From Sphaerospermopsis aphanizomenoides BCCUSP55 (GTDB lineage: Bacteria > Cyanobacteriota > Cyanobacteriia > Cyanobacteriales > Nostocaceae), in assembly GCF_001586785.1 (NCBI RefSeq), contig NZ_LUFH02000044.1, forward strand, positions 1 to 47,218: DNA of 47,218 nt. Direction: 5' to 3'. Shown here in pieces: positions 28,082 to 36,772 of this stretch. The translations under genes were made by a program, and so were the position numbers. Below the pieces are notes generated by a model. It saw nothing but the letters and a program-made list of their open reading frames with translations, was not told where the DNA came from and did no database searches. Numbering within the stretch: position 1 is the stretch's first letter; every line of letters starts with the position of its first letter.

Positions 28082-28909
28082 TTAAAATCCAGCTATAGGG
28101 TCTGGTTGGGATTTGAGGTAATTGAGAAAATCTAGTAACTCTTCTTCACTAAGTAAAGAACGCCCTAACTTACCATAGGTTTTTTTGAGATGTTCTCTAC
28201 CCTGTTCTTTTGTCCAGCCTAAACGTTCTATCTGCACATCGGTTTGGGCAATCACATCAGATAAATTTACCGGTTCACTTTTCTTCTTTCTTTTAGCTAC
28301 ACCTGACTGTAAGCCAATGTCTTCTGGAGGAGAATAACTGCGTGGAGTAAATGGTGTGACGTTACTGGCAGAAATTTCTGGTAACGGTTGCGGTTCAGGT
28401 TCTGGACTGGATAAAATTTCCAGGCTTGGTGCTGATGCATTATTTGGTTCTTCTCTGGTATGAGTTACAGAAAAACTTTGACTTAAGTCCGGGTTATAGA
28501 TATCCTGTGTTGTGTTGCTGTTATTTCCAATGATAGGGAGTGGTGATTTTTCCCTGTGATTGGGCAGTGACCATTGACTGCTAACAACATCACTGGATGT
28601 AGAGACAGACTCATTTAAGACATTTGGGGTATTTGTGGAGGGATTTTCTTGAGCCGCAGAAACGCCTTTTGGAAGCGAAGCTACTGTTCCTTGGGTACTG
28701 CCGCTACTAATGATTCCCAAAACCATGAGCGCCCGATTTCTGGCTTGGTCTTCAGCAACTTCTATCGTTTCTGCTGCTGACATACCAGTGGCGCGGGTGA
28801 TACCTTCAATTTGGACGCTGACTCGGACGATATATTTGCCCTGAAAAATCTGTACTAATTCAGAAATAATACTGCCGTTAGGATACAAGCTCTGGAATTG
28901 AGCCAACAT
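28082..28909 (-). CDS. Conserved cyanobacterial protein of unknown function
   Basis: A ~275-residue soluble protein in three parts. The N-terminal ~70 residues are a compact alpha/beta unit (LYPNGSIISELVQIF, YIVRVSVQIEGITRA, EVAEDQARNRALMVLGI). A long Pro/Ser/Asn-rich, probably disordered linker follows. The C-terminal ~60 residues are helical (SDVIAQTDVQIERLGWTKEQ, GREHLKKTYGKLGRSLLSEE, ELLDFLNYLKSQP). The AED.ARNRAL pattern is reminiscent of Rad52-like single-strand annealing domains and the C-terminal part recalls tails of such proteins; this is a weak, untested resemblance. The start is set at MLAQFQ (28909), with upstream in-frame ATGs at 28924 and 28930 possible. Confidence 0.6.
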   Translation of the reverse strand: MLAQFQSLYPNGSIISELVQIFQGKYIVRVSVQIEGITRATGMSAAETIEVAEDQARNRALMVLGIISSGSTQGTVASLPKGVSAAQENPSTNTPNVLNESVSTSSDVVSSQWSLPNHREKSPLPIIGNNSNTTQDIYNPDLSQSFSVTHTREEPNNASAPSLEILSSPEPEPQPLPEISASNVTPFTPRSYSPPEDIGLQSGVAKRKKKSEPVNLSDVIAQTDVQIERLGWTKEQGREHLKKTYGKLGRSLLSEEELLDFLNYLKSQPDPIAGF

Positions 28910-29785
28910 AATATTGCCACCCATCTTCATCTGTTTAACTTTTGTTTAATTTTTGTTTAATTTTATTTTTATAGAGGACTCTTATTTGATTTTTGATAGC
29001 TTGCGTGGCGTAGCCATACAACCTCAGAATCCAAAATTAAGAACTCCTGTCATCTGTTACCTGTCACCTGCTATTCTTAATAGGGCTTCCAGGTACTTTT
29101 TGCGGTATGATAGTATGTCACGATTGTAGCAGTAGCCGCTGGTTGCATAAATTTTTGGCTACTGTTGGCAAAATCACTAACTCTGGGTGTTCTTCCATTC
29201 GATGCTATACTAATTACCCAATTCGATATCTAGAAGTATTTTCTGGAAGTACGCTCTAAATCTACAATAATAAAGATAAGGTTCGCCCTCATTGCTTGTT
29301 AAGCTGCTTACCTGATTGTTACCGATTCTACAAATGGGAAAATTAGGTTAATCGGCAGTTTCTGCTAGTTAAAACTCAGATTATCATGGTAGTACCTGCT
29401 GAAATCTAGACAATCAAACACCTGTTCCTTGGCTTGTGTAGAGGCTTGTGGGTGAGATAGAGGATTCTTTAAATCAAACCTCTCAACAACCCATTGCGTA
29501 ATTACCAGGTGGAAATCGAGTATCAGGAGTGCTTTTCTCGATTGGTTAGGTGCAGAAAGTTTAATCCAGGTGAAGTCTGAGAGTGTCGTGCAGTGAGAAG
29601 TCCGAGCAGTGAGAAGTCCCAACAGAGAGTTACTCTGATATGAACTTCGGCAACCTTGCCTTCTCTACGAGATGCTACGCAAACGGGTAATTCGTTGGCA
29701 ACAAGTGTCTGTAGGCTGTGAGGATATACAGGGAAGAACCAGATTACAAGAAAAATGATGTTTTGACCAAAGGTCGGTTCACTGC
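28910..29785. other. Long intergenic region upstream of the RNB-domain gene
   Basis: About 850 bp without a convincing gene. It holds TTTTTGTTTAA repeats (28938-28965), a GGCGTAGCC element (28999-29019), TGTCACCTG units (29040-29070), a 14-bp direct duplication GCAGTGAGAAGTCC (29590-29603 and 29606-29619) and a CTACGAGATGCTACGCAAACG-like palindromic repeat near 29665. A long structured leader or small RNA is possible, but no known RNA family was recognised. Confidence 0.5.
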
Positions 29786-32140
29786 ATGGAATTTTCAATC
29801 GCTACACTCCTTGCCAATTTTACTGATGATAAATTGGTAGCTCGTAAGGTTTTGGAAAAGAAACTGGGTTGTGAGGATGAAGACAGTTTAGAAAAACTTC
29901 ACATTGCTTTGGAGGTGCTGGAAAAAATTGGACTGTTAGTCAAAGAACGTGGTAAGTATCGTCGTGTATCAGAAGAGGGGCTGATAGAAGCTAAACTCCG
30001 CTGTTCTAGTAAGGGGTTTTGCTTTGCAATTCAAGATACAGAAGGATCTGAAGATATTTATATCCGGGAAAGTCATCTGAGTAATGCCTGGAATGGCGAT
30101 CGCGTTTTGGTGAGAGTGCTAAAAGAAGGTAGTCGTCGCCGCTCTCCTGAAGGTGAGGTGAAGTTGATTCTGGAGCGTTCTAATCACACTTTGCTGGCAC
30201 GGATCAAGCAAGTAGAAGGGGGTTTCCGTGCTGTACCTTTGGATGATCGTCTGCTGTTTGAATTGAAACTGCTCACTAATGGCATCAAACTAGAGGAAGC
30301 TATTGACCACCTGGCTCATGTCGAAGTCCTACGTTACCCTCTGGCTCAGTATCCACCTTTGGGGCGAGTGGTACAAATTCTAGGTAGTGATGCAGAAGCA
30401 GCCGCTGATATAGACTTAGTAACTTGCAAACACGATTTATCACGTAATTTTTCAGAAAACGTATTGGATGCAGCAGCTAGGTTGCCGAAAAAGTTACTGA
30501 AAGCAGATTTAAAAGACCGCGTAGATTTACGGAATTTGTTTACCCTGATAATTGAAGGGTTAAACGGCGATGATCGGGTGATAGAAAATGCTTTTAGCTT
30601 GGAGAAAAACCCTAGTGGCCCTTGGCGGTTGATTGTTCATGTCACGGATTTATCTCATTATATTCAAGCAGATGAGATATTAGACAGAGAAGCACTCAAG
30701 CGGGGTAGGTCAGTGTATCTCGGAGACTTAATTTTGCCGATGTTACCTGATGCGGTAGGAGAACGTTGTTCCTTAATACCAGGTAGCGATCGCCTCTGTT
30801 TATCCTTTGTGATCACAATTGATCCCCAATCGGGAGAAGTGCTGGAATGGGAAATACAACCCAGTGTCATGAATGTAGACACCGCAGTCAGCAAAGAACA
30901 AGCACAAGCAGTTATCAGCGGTGAATCCACAAAAGTATCTGCCCAAAGTATCGAGATATTAAATGACTTGGCCACCTTGGCTAAAGCAGCTAAACAAGCT
31001 CGGCTGTCTCGTGGTAGCTTGCAATTGAATTTACCACCCAGCCAAAATCCTTACCATGATGAGGGGATCATGGGGGCTGTGGTACTGAATGACTCACCCG
31101 TGCGATCGCTATTCACAGAGTATGTGCTGTTGGTCAATGAACTGATGGCAGATCACCTCAGCGCCTTGGGAGTTCCCGCTATTTGGCGAGTCCAAGGAAC
31201 ACCAGATCCTGAAGATGTTCAAGAAATGCTGAAGTTAGCCATTAATTTAGGTGTAGAGTTGACACTCGATCCAGAGTTGGAAATTCAACCTCTAGATTAT
31301 CAACACTTAACTAGAGCTTTTACTGAATCACCATCAGAGCAAGTCCTCACTTACTTATTACAAGATACTCTCAAGCCATCTGTATACAGCACTGCCAGAA
31401 GTACACACTTTGGTTTAGCTCTACCACAGTATCTACACTTTAGCTCTCCCTTGCGGCGTTATCCCGATTTACTGATGCAAAGAGTGTATCATGCTTTACT
31501 GGAATACGGGCGCGATCGCCGCAACACCCGTGTGAAAGAGCGTGTGAACCTGCGCCATTCCTCTTCTCATCTGGAAATTAACTGGAACGTCCTCCCTCCA
31601 GAACTGCAACAAGAACTGCAAAGTGATTTAACCAGGGTGCTGGTTCAGATTAATGACAGAGAAAAAGAAGTCCAAGAAGCTGAAGCCGATTTAGCCGGAT
31701 TACAAAAAGCTCAATTGATGAAACAGCGGATTGGTCAAGTCTTTCCCGGTGTAATTACTGGAGTTCAATCCTACGGCTTCTTTGTCGAAATCGAAGTCCC
31801 AGCCACAGAGTTAGAAATCGGCTCTAAACTGAGTACACCTTTACGGGTAGAAGGACTAGTTCACGTCAGTTCTCTCAAAGATGACTGGTACGAATACCGG
31901 GCTAGACAACAAGCACTGTTTGGCCGCAAAAATCGTGCCTCCTATCGACTGGGCGATCGCGTCTCCGTACAAGTCAAAAGCGTAGATTACTATCGCCAGC
32001 AAATAGATTTAGTTACAGTTGGTGCCGATGGTATAGCTAAAGGCTTGGGAGTGGGAATAGGCAATCAAGATACATCAGATACCTATTTACCAGATCAGAT
32101 AGATGCGCTGGACTTGGATTTATACGACGAAGATGAATAG
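29786..32140 (+). CDS. RNase II/R (RNB) family protein with degenerate active site, Zam-like
   Basis: A 784-residue protein: N-terminal winged-helix and cold-shock-like OB regions, an RNB domain (about residues 240-610) and a C-terminal S1 domain (GVITGVQSYGFFVEIEVPA). RNB landmarks are RGRSVYLGDLILPMLPDAVG and THFGLALPQYLHFSSPLRRY. The catalytic metal-site loop is not canonical: where active enzymes have TIDG...DxDD, this one reads IIEG (256-258) then GDDRVIENAFSLE (261-273), so the four aspartates correspond to E257, V265, E267 and N268. 3'-5' exonuclease activity is therefore doubtful; an RNA-binding role is more likely. Cyanobacteria carry an RNB paralogue, Zam (linked to acetazolamide resistance), which this may be. 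The acidic tail ends in LDLDLYDEDE. Confidence 0.85.
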   Translation: MEFSIATLLANFTDDKLVARKVLEKKLGCEDEDSLEKLHIALEVLEKIGLLVKERGKYRRVSEEGLIEAKLRCSSKGFCFAIQDTEGSEDIYIRESHLSNAWNGDRVLVRVLKEGSRRRSPEGEVKLILERSNHTLLARIKQVEGGFRAVPLDDRLLFELKLLTNGIKLEEAIDHLAHVEVLRYPLAQYPPLGRVVQILGSDAEAAADIDLVTCKHDLSRNFSENVLDAAARLPKKLLKADLKDRVDLRNLFTLIIEGLNGDDRVIENAFSLEKNPSGPWRLIVHVTDLSHYIQADEILDREALKRGRSVYLGDLILPMLPDAVGERCSLIPGSDRLCLSFVITIDPQSGEVLEWEIQPSVMNVDTAVSKEQAQAVISGESTKVSAQSIEILNDLATLAKAAKQARLSRGSLQLNLPPSQNPYHDEGIMGAVVLNDSPVRSLFTEYVLLVNELMADHLSALGVPAIWRVQGTPDPEDVQEMLKLAINLGVELTLDPELEIQPLDYQHLTRAFTESPSEQVLTYLLQDTLKPSVYSTARSTHFGLALPQYLHFSSPLRRYPDLLMQRVYHALLEYGRDRRNTRVKERVNLRHSSSHLEINWNVLPPELQQELQSDLTRVLVQINDREKEVQEAEADLAGLQKAQLMKQRIGQVFPGVITGVQSYGFFVEIEVPATELEIGSKLSTPLRVEGLVHVSSLKDDWYEYRARQQALFGRKNRASYRLGDRVSVQVKSVDYYRQQIDLVTVGADGIAKGLGVGIGNQDTSDTYLPDQIDALDLDLYDEDE

Positions 32141-32155
32141 ATTTCTTGCTTAAGG

Positions 32156-32277
32156 AAGGCAGGAGGCAGAAGGCAGGAGGCAGGAGGCAGGAGGTAAAAA
32201 TTCCTCCTCTATCCCATGCCCAATGCCCAATGCCCAATGCCCAATGCCTAATGCCTAATGCCTAATGCCTAATGCCT
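32156..32277. repeat. Two STRR heptamer arrays (AGGCAGG and CCCAATG/CCTAATG)
   Basis: Five to six AGGCAGG/AGGAGGC units (32156-32196) are followed after a short spacer by nine CCCAATG/CCTAATG units (32214-32277). They fill nearly the whole gap between the RNB gene and ubiX. Confidence 0.93.
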
Positions 32278-32308
32278 CAATTAATTTGATCAGTTTCCCA
32301 ATAATTGC

Positions 32309-32929
32309 GTGTCAACTAATACAAGACCACTAATATTAGGCATATCAGGTGCATCTGGCCTGATTTACGCCGTTCGCGCTCTCAAATTTCTGCTGGAAGC
32401 CGAGTACAACATTGAACTTGTGGCTTCAAAATCAACTTATATGGTCTGGCAAGCGGAGCAAGATATCCGGATGCCAGCAGATATTGAAGCACAAGAGCGA
32501 TTTTGGCGAGAACAAGCGGGAGTTAACTTATCTGGGAAACTACGCTGTCATTCTTGGAGTGATGTGGGTGCTGGTATTGCTAGTGGTTCTTTCAAAACTC
32601 TGGGGATGATCATCATGCCATGCAGCATGAGTACGGTAGCAAAACTCGCAGTAGGTTTAAGTTCAGACTTACTAGAAAGGGCGGCCGATGTGCAAATGAA
32701 AGAAGGACGTAAGCTAGTTATTGTCCCCAGGGAAACACCTTTTAGCCTGATTCACCTGCGGAACTTAACAACCCTAGCAGAAGCAGGAGTTAGAGTTGTT
32801 CCCGCTATTCCCGCTTGGTATCACAACCCCAAAACTATAGAAGATTTAGTTGATTTTGTAGTTGCCCGTGCTTTAGATCAATTAGATATTGATTGTATCC
32901 CTATTCAACGTTGGGAAGGTCATCGTTAA
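32309..32929 (+). CDS. ubiX: UbiX-family flavin prenyltransferase
   Basis: A 206-residue flavoprotein that makes prenylated FMN, the cofactor of UbiD-type decarboxylases, from FMN and dimethylallyl phosphate. Visible motifs are the flavin-binding GISGASGLIYAVRAL, IIMPCSMSTVAKLAVGLSSD, LLERAADVQMKEGRKLVIV and RETPFSLIHLRNL. In cyanobacteria it serves plastoquinone synthesis with UbiD; ubiD is not in this window. Translation starts at GTG 32309, since no ATG lies in a suitable place. A TGTAGGG array follows the stop. Confidence 0.92.
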   Translation: MSTNTRPLILGISGASGLIYAVRALKFLLEAEYNIELVASKSTYMVWQAEQDIRMPADIEAQERFWREQAGVNLSGKLRCHSWSDVGAGIASGSFKTLGMIIMPCSMSTVAKLAVGLSSDLLERAADVQMKEGRKLVIVPRETPFSLIHLRNLTTLAEAGVRVVPAIPAWYHNPKTIEDLVDFVVARALDQLDIDCIPIQRWEGHR

Positions 32930-32931
32930 AG

Positions 32932-33013
32932 GGTGTAGGGTGTAGGGTGTGGGGTGTAGGAGAAAAAAACTGTTTTGTCTTCTAGCTGTTCCCTGTTCCC
33001 TGTTCCCTGTTGC
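32932..33013. repeat. STRR arrays (TGTAGGG and CCCTGTT)
   Basis: Three to four GTAGGGT units (about 32932-32960) and three CCCTGTT units (about 32989-33011) separate ubiX from the next gene. Confidence 0.9.
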
Positions 33014-33036
33014 CTATTTATGAACAACTGATAAAA

Positions 33037-33690
33037 ATGTCTATAATTCGCTTAATTTTATTACTAGTGGTGCTGGCAGGACTAACACTGTTATTAGTCC
33101 AAAATTTTTCGCCTGCTCTTGCCCTGGTATTTTTGGGGATGCGAACTCAACCATTACCATTAAGTTTATGGATTTTATTTAGTATTGTTGCTGGCGGTTT
33201 TACATCTGTTTTGATAGTTACCTTGTTGAAAGTAGGTAATTATTTCGGTCAACAGACATCAACCACCTCGTTTAAATCAACAGCCACTGCACCGCGTATC
33301 AATAAAAATGCGAGGGAAGAAAATCCACGTAAACCAGCAAGTACGACCGATTACACTACCAATAACGAGTTTGACGATTGGGATATAGATCCTAACCAAA
33401 ATAACGATTGGGATTTTGATCAATCACCACAAACCGCAAGTTCTAAAACCTACGCACCTCAGCAACCACCTAAAAATAGTTCCCATTCTGATTCAGTTTA
33501 CTCCTACAGTTCCCAAGAACCTAAAAATACTGGGGTGGGAAAGAGTGAATCCATTTACGATGCTGATTACCGAGTAATTATCCCTCCTTATCAACCACCA
33601 ACCAAGACAACTGCTGATCCAACAGATGATGATTGGGATTTTTTTGAAGACGACGATTTTGATGATGACAACAAACCTACTCGACGCTAG
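33037..33690 (+). CDS. LapA-like (DUF1049) membrane protein with acidic tail
   Basis: A 217-residue protein. Two hydrophobic helices (about residues 2-18 and 41-64), separated by a short loop with FLGMRTQPLPLSLW, form the LapA/DUF1049 domain found in lipopolysaccharide-assembly protein A of proteobacteria. The remaining 150 residues are low-complexity and cytosolic or lumenal, with spaced acidic-aromatic units (DDWDID, NDWDFD, DDDWDFFEDDDFDDD). ATG 33037 is chosen over an upstream TTG lying in repeat DNA. The role in cyanobacteria is unknown. A terminator follows, shared with a convergent small gene. Confidence 0.8.
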   Translation: MSIIRLILLLVVLAGLTLLLVQNFSPALALVFLGMRTQPLPLSLWILFSIVAGGFTSVLIVTLLKVGNYFGQQTSTTSFKSTATAPRINKNAREENPRKPASTTDYTTNNEFDDWDIDPNQNNDWDFDQSPQTASSKTYAPQQPPKNSSHSDSVYSYSSQEPKNTGVGKSESIYDADYRVIIPPYQPPTKTTADPTDDDWDFFEDDDFDDDNKPTRR

Positions 33691-33724
33691 AACAGAGAAA
33701 CCACGCAAGTGATTTACGGTTGAT

Positions 33725-33753
33725 GAGGAAGAGAAAAACAGTTTTCCTCTTTT
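33725..33753. terminator. Hairpin terminator after the LapA-like gene
   Basis: GAGGAA (33725-33730) pairs with TTCCTC (33744-33749) and is followed by TTTT. It lies between two convergent genes. Confidence 0.65.
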
Positions 33754-33783
33754 ACAATTTCCGATCTAAAATCCCAAGTTGTG

Positions 33784-33996
33784 TTACCTCACCGTCTTCA
33801 ATTGACGCTGCTCCCGATACTCCCGTGACTCCTGCTTAATTTCACCCATCATTGCCGCTTCCTGCAAAGCCATAAAGGCATTAAAATCTTCAAAGTCATA
33901 TCGGGTAGATAACAGTTGTCTGAGTTGGTTTTCTGCTTGCAAAGTTAAATAGCCAGTTGTAAAAGCTGTTTGCACAATGTCTCGAATTCGAGTCAT
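33784..33996 (-). CDS. Small conserved cyanobacterial protein of unknown function
   Basis: A ~70-residue helical protein: MTRIRDIVQTAFTTGYLTLQ, then AENQLRQLLSTRYDFEDFNA and a charged end. The pattern resembles small proteins common across cyanobacteria, with no known function. The start is set at the ATG at 33996 because GAGG lies 8 nt before it; an ATG six codons upstream is less well placed. It is soluble, with no zinc or HTH motif visible. Confidence 0.65.
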   Translation of the reverse strand: MTRIRDIVQTAFTTGYLTLQAENQLRQLLSTRYDFEDFNAFMALQEAAMMGEIKQESREYREQRQLKTVR

Positions 33997-34287
33997 CGTT
34001 GATACCTCATTCATATCACATTTATTAATTAACGCTTATCCTGATCAAAACGTGGTTGTATAAAGATGCGCCGAATTCTATAACTAACCGCAAAGGACGC
34101 AAAGTACACAAAGAAAGAGCTAAAGAAATTTAGCGCCGCCTCATAAAGAAACGGTATAAGACATTTAGCCATCAGACCTGTCACAGAAGTGTAGGAAGAG
34201 GTATTAGAGAGGGAGTAAAGAGCTAATGCTTTAACCTTTTCTCAGTCTTCCCAAACGCACTTTTCCCAGATATCTGACTAGGTAGGT

Positions 34288-34301
34288 GATAACCCGTTAT
34301 C
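34288..34301. promoter_or_regulatory. Perfect palindrome GATAACCCGTTATC
   Basis: Two 6-bp half-sites with a 2-bp centre, about 280 bp before the NB-ARC gene. It is a possible regulator binding site. Confidence 0.35.
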
Positions 34302-34325
34302 TCGTAACACTAGGATTTGAGAACT

Positions 34326-34340
34326 ATAACACTGTGTTAT
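34326..34340. promoter_or_regulatory. Perfect palindrome ATAACACTGTGTTAT
   Basis: Two 7-bp half-sites around a single T, lying 24 bp after the previous palindrome and followed by TTGACA at 34340-34345, which could be a -35 box. Confidence 0.4.
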
Positions 34341-34535
34341 TGACAACTCTCTTTTATGTAAAACTCATTTCACCTTTTTATATGGACAGAATTTATTTCC
34401 TTAAAGTTTCCAACAAGATATATGAAATTTACGTTAAGTTTAAGGATACCTAAGTAATAAATAAAAATGCACCTAACAACTGTTATTAAATTCGTTATAA
34501 ATTTATCATTAGTTTATCAGGTCTTTATAGAATAA

Positions 34536-34556
34536 ACGTTAGTATATCGCTAACGT
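34536..34556. promoter_or_regulatory. Inverted repeat just before the NB-ARC start
   Basis: ACGTTAG (34536-34542) and CTAACGT (34550-34556) with a 7-bp spacer, 25 bp before the start codon. Its position fits an operator or a leader hairpin. Confidence 0.45.
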
Positions 34557-34581
34557 AGCTATCACGAAAATATTAACAATA

Positions 34582-36081
34582 ATGCCGTTAGTAGATTCCC
34601 GACCAACAGAAGAAGAATTTATAGAAGCACAAAATAATTGGGATTTAGAGAAATTGTATGTAGACTTAGCTTCTGCAAAGAGAAAAGCTCTCACACCTGT
34701 GGAAAAGAAATTGCTGAGAGGTTTGCTTTGTGGTTGTAGTCCTGCGGAAATAGCAACTAAAGTTTATCAAAGTCGCAATAGCAGCACTGTCAGAGTTTAT
34801 CTTTCTAATGGAGTATATAAATACATAGAAGATTTGCTGAGTAACCAAACAGGATATTCAGTTAAGGTAAAAAATTGGAGTCATGTAACTCATTTATTAG
34901 AAAAAGCAGGGTATAAAAAAAATTGGTTTCCAGTCAAACCAATCACTACTTTGCTCAACAATACCAAAGTACAAGAAGCTGGTTTACTGAATGTGGAAGT
35001 GACAAAAATTCAAGATTGGGGTGAGGCGGTTGATGTCACTAGGTTCTGTGGTAGGAAAATGGAACTCACCAGAGTCTCAGAATGGATTGTACAACAAGGT
35101 TGTCGGTTGGTTGTAGTTTTGGGGATGGGTGGAATTGGGAAAACTGCTTTTTCTGTCAAGTTAGCTCAAGAGGTTGAAGATAAGTTTGAATTTGTGATTT
35201 GGCGATCGCTACATCTCTGCCCTAAGATAGATGCAATGTTACTAGAACTGATGCAGACATTATCACCAAACTGGCAGATAGACACAACCGCAACTCTCAA
35301 TACTAAAATTTCTCAATTGATTAATGCTTTACGCAAAGTACGTTGTCTGCTAGTTTTCGATCATGTTGACTCGATTTTATCCAGTAATAGTGGTAATTCT
35401 GTAACAACCAGTAAACTTGATCTGCCGACAGAAATTCAATATCGACGAGGTTATGAAGGTTACGGTGAGTTAATTAGAAGAATAGGAGAATCCCAACATC
35501 AAAGCTGCTTATTGTTAACTAGTCGGGAAAAACTACCAGAAATTGCGGTAATAGAAGGTAAAAAACTGCCTGTGCGCTCTTTAAAATTGACTGGTTTAAA
35601 CAAAATAGAAAGCTTGGAGATCCTTGAAGCTAAAGGATTGGCAAAATTAGACTCTACAGAATCTGACGTATTGATTGATTGGTATGCTGGTAATCCGTTA
35701 TTTTTGAAATTAGTGGCCACCACCATTCAAGATTTATTTGGTGGTAGTATTTATCAGTTTATAAAACAGGGTACTCCGGTTTTTGGCGATATTCGCAGAA
35801 TTTTAGACCAGCAGTTTAATCGCTTGTCTGAGTTAGAAAAATATATTATGTACTGGCTGGTACTTAATCCAGAGTGTAATTCTGTAATAACTTTAACAAC
35901 TCACATTATACCCGGAACGTCACCAAGATTAGGAAAAATATTAATTTTGGAAACGCTAGAATTACTCCAGCGACGATCATTTATTGATACCAAAGCAGCA
36001 AGTTTAGCCCCCAGTCAAGTCTGGAGAGACTATATAATTGAACGCTTAAAAGAAAAAGACTCTCAATCTACTACTTACTGA
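34582..36081 (+). CDS. NB-ARC (STAND) ATPase with vMAP-type N-terminal HTH, no sensor repeats
   Basis: A 499-residue protein. Residues about 36-90 (LTPVEKKLLRGLLCGCSPAE, TVRVYLSNGVYKYIEDLL) are the helix-turn-helix-like N-terminal domain often found on cyanobacterial NB-ARC/WD40 proteins (vWA-MoxR-associated type). The NB-ARC ATPase follows: Walker A GMGGIGKT (181-188), Walker B-like CLLVFDHVDSIL, sensor-like LLLTSREKLPE, and GNPLFLKLVA. It ends after a winged-helix region (LEKYIMYWLVLNPECN ... LELLQRRSFI). The family often continues into WD40 or TPR sensor repeats; here the stop comes straight after. It could be a self-contained regulator or a truncated sensor protein. Three palindromes precede it. 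aroK follows after 57 bp. Confidence 0.82.
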   Translation: MPLVDSRPTEEEFIEAQNNWDLEKLYVDLASAKRKALTPVEKKLLRGLLCGCSPAEIATKVYQSRNSSTVRVYLSNGVYKYIEDLLSNQTGYSVKVKNWSHVTHLLEKAGYKKNWFPVKPITTLLNNTKVQEAGLLNVEVTKIQDWGEAVDVTRFCGRKMELTRVSEWIVQQGCRLVVVLGMGGIGKTAFSVKLAQEVEDKFEFVIWRSLHLCPKIDAMLLELMQTLSPNWQIDTTATLNTKISQLINALRKVRCLLVFDHVDSILSSNSGNSVTTSKLDLPTEIQYRRGYEGYGELIRRIGESQHQSCLLLTSREKLPEIAVIEGKKLPVRSLKLTGLNKIESLEILEAKGLAKLDSTESDVLIDWYAGNPLFLKLVATTIQDLFGGSIYQFIKQGTPVFGDIRRILDQQFNRLSELEKYIMYWLVLNPECNSVITLTTHIIPGTSPRLGKILILETLELLQRRSFIDTKAASLAPSQVWRDYIIERLKEKDSQSTTY

Positions 36082-36138
36082 AACTAAGTGCAGTTGATCA
36101 GATAAAATTAGGGGTGGTTAACGGGAGTGAAGACATTA

Positions 36139-36702
36139 GTGAATAACTTATTAAGAGGAGTCAACCTGTATTTAATTGGCATGATGGGTGTTGGTAAAAC
36201 GACTGTAGGAAGGTTACTAGCACAGCAACTTGGTTATGGATTTATAGATACTGATGATGTGATAGTTAAAGCTGCGGGAAAATCTATCAATGAGATATTT
36301 ACCACCGAAGGAGAAGCAGCATTTCGACAGTTAGAAAGCGATGTTTTAGGTCAAGTTTGTGCCTATACTAAATTGGTTATAGCTACCGGTGGGGGTATTA
36401 TTCTCCGTCAAGAAAATTGGGGCTATTTGCGTCATGGGTTGATAGTGTGGCTGGATGCCTCAGTGGAAATCTTGTTAAATCGTCTAGCGGAGGATGATAC
36501 AAGACCGCTTTTACAAGATTCTGACCCTGAAGGAAAATTGCTATCGCTCCTCCAACAACGTCAACCGCTTTATTCTCAAGCAGACTTACACATTACCATC
36601 ACCCCATCAGAAACACCAGAACAAATTGCCACGCGCATTCTAGAAGCAATTCCTAGTGTTCTCAAAACTCAAGATTCACAATCATCTGAGGGTAGGGTGT
36701 AG
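36139..36702 (+). CDS. aroK: Shikimate kinase
   Basis: A ~187-residue P-loop kinase that phosphorylates shikimate at the 3-hydroxyl in chorismate synthesis. Walker A is GMMGVGKT (14-21). The shikimate-binding DTDD and FRQLESD follow, then ATGGGIILR and the lid arginine in DDTRPLL. GTG at 36139, 11 nt after GGGAG, gives the usual N-terminus NNLLRGVNLYLIGMMG; GTG at 36127 would add four residues. The last residues (EGRV) and the stop come from a TGTAGGG-type repeat. argB follows, and the two may share a transcript. Confidence 0.92.
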   Translation: MNNLLRGVNLYLIGMMGVGKTTVGRLLAQQLGYGFIDTDDVIVKAAGKSINEIFTTEGEAAFRQLESDVLGQVCAYTKLVIATGGGIILRQENWGYLRHGLIVWLDASVEILLNRLAEDDTRPLLQDSDPEGKLLSLLQQRQPLYSQADLHITITPSETPEQIATRILEAIPSVLKTQDSQSSEGRV

Positions 36703-36772
36703 GGTGTAGATAAGAGATAATGCACGCTTTTGTCTAAAATGTATTGGTAATCTACGTCTTGCACAAATTTTC

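Larger units (their letters stand above)
34015..34581. other. AT-rich regulatory region before the NB-ARC gene
   Basis: A 567-bp gap with a short AAGGACGCAAAG repeat at about 34085-34115 and, further on, three distinct palindromes (34288-34301, 34326-34340, 34536-34556). No coding frame of note is seen. Confidence 0.6.

Noticed and set aside
34288-34340. Integration (att) sites or a phage operator at the two palindromes
   Set aside because: No integrase, no tRNA gene and no direct-repeat partner were found; the sites are kept only as possible regulatory palindromes.
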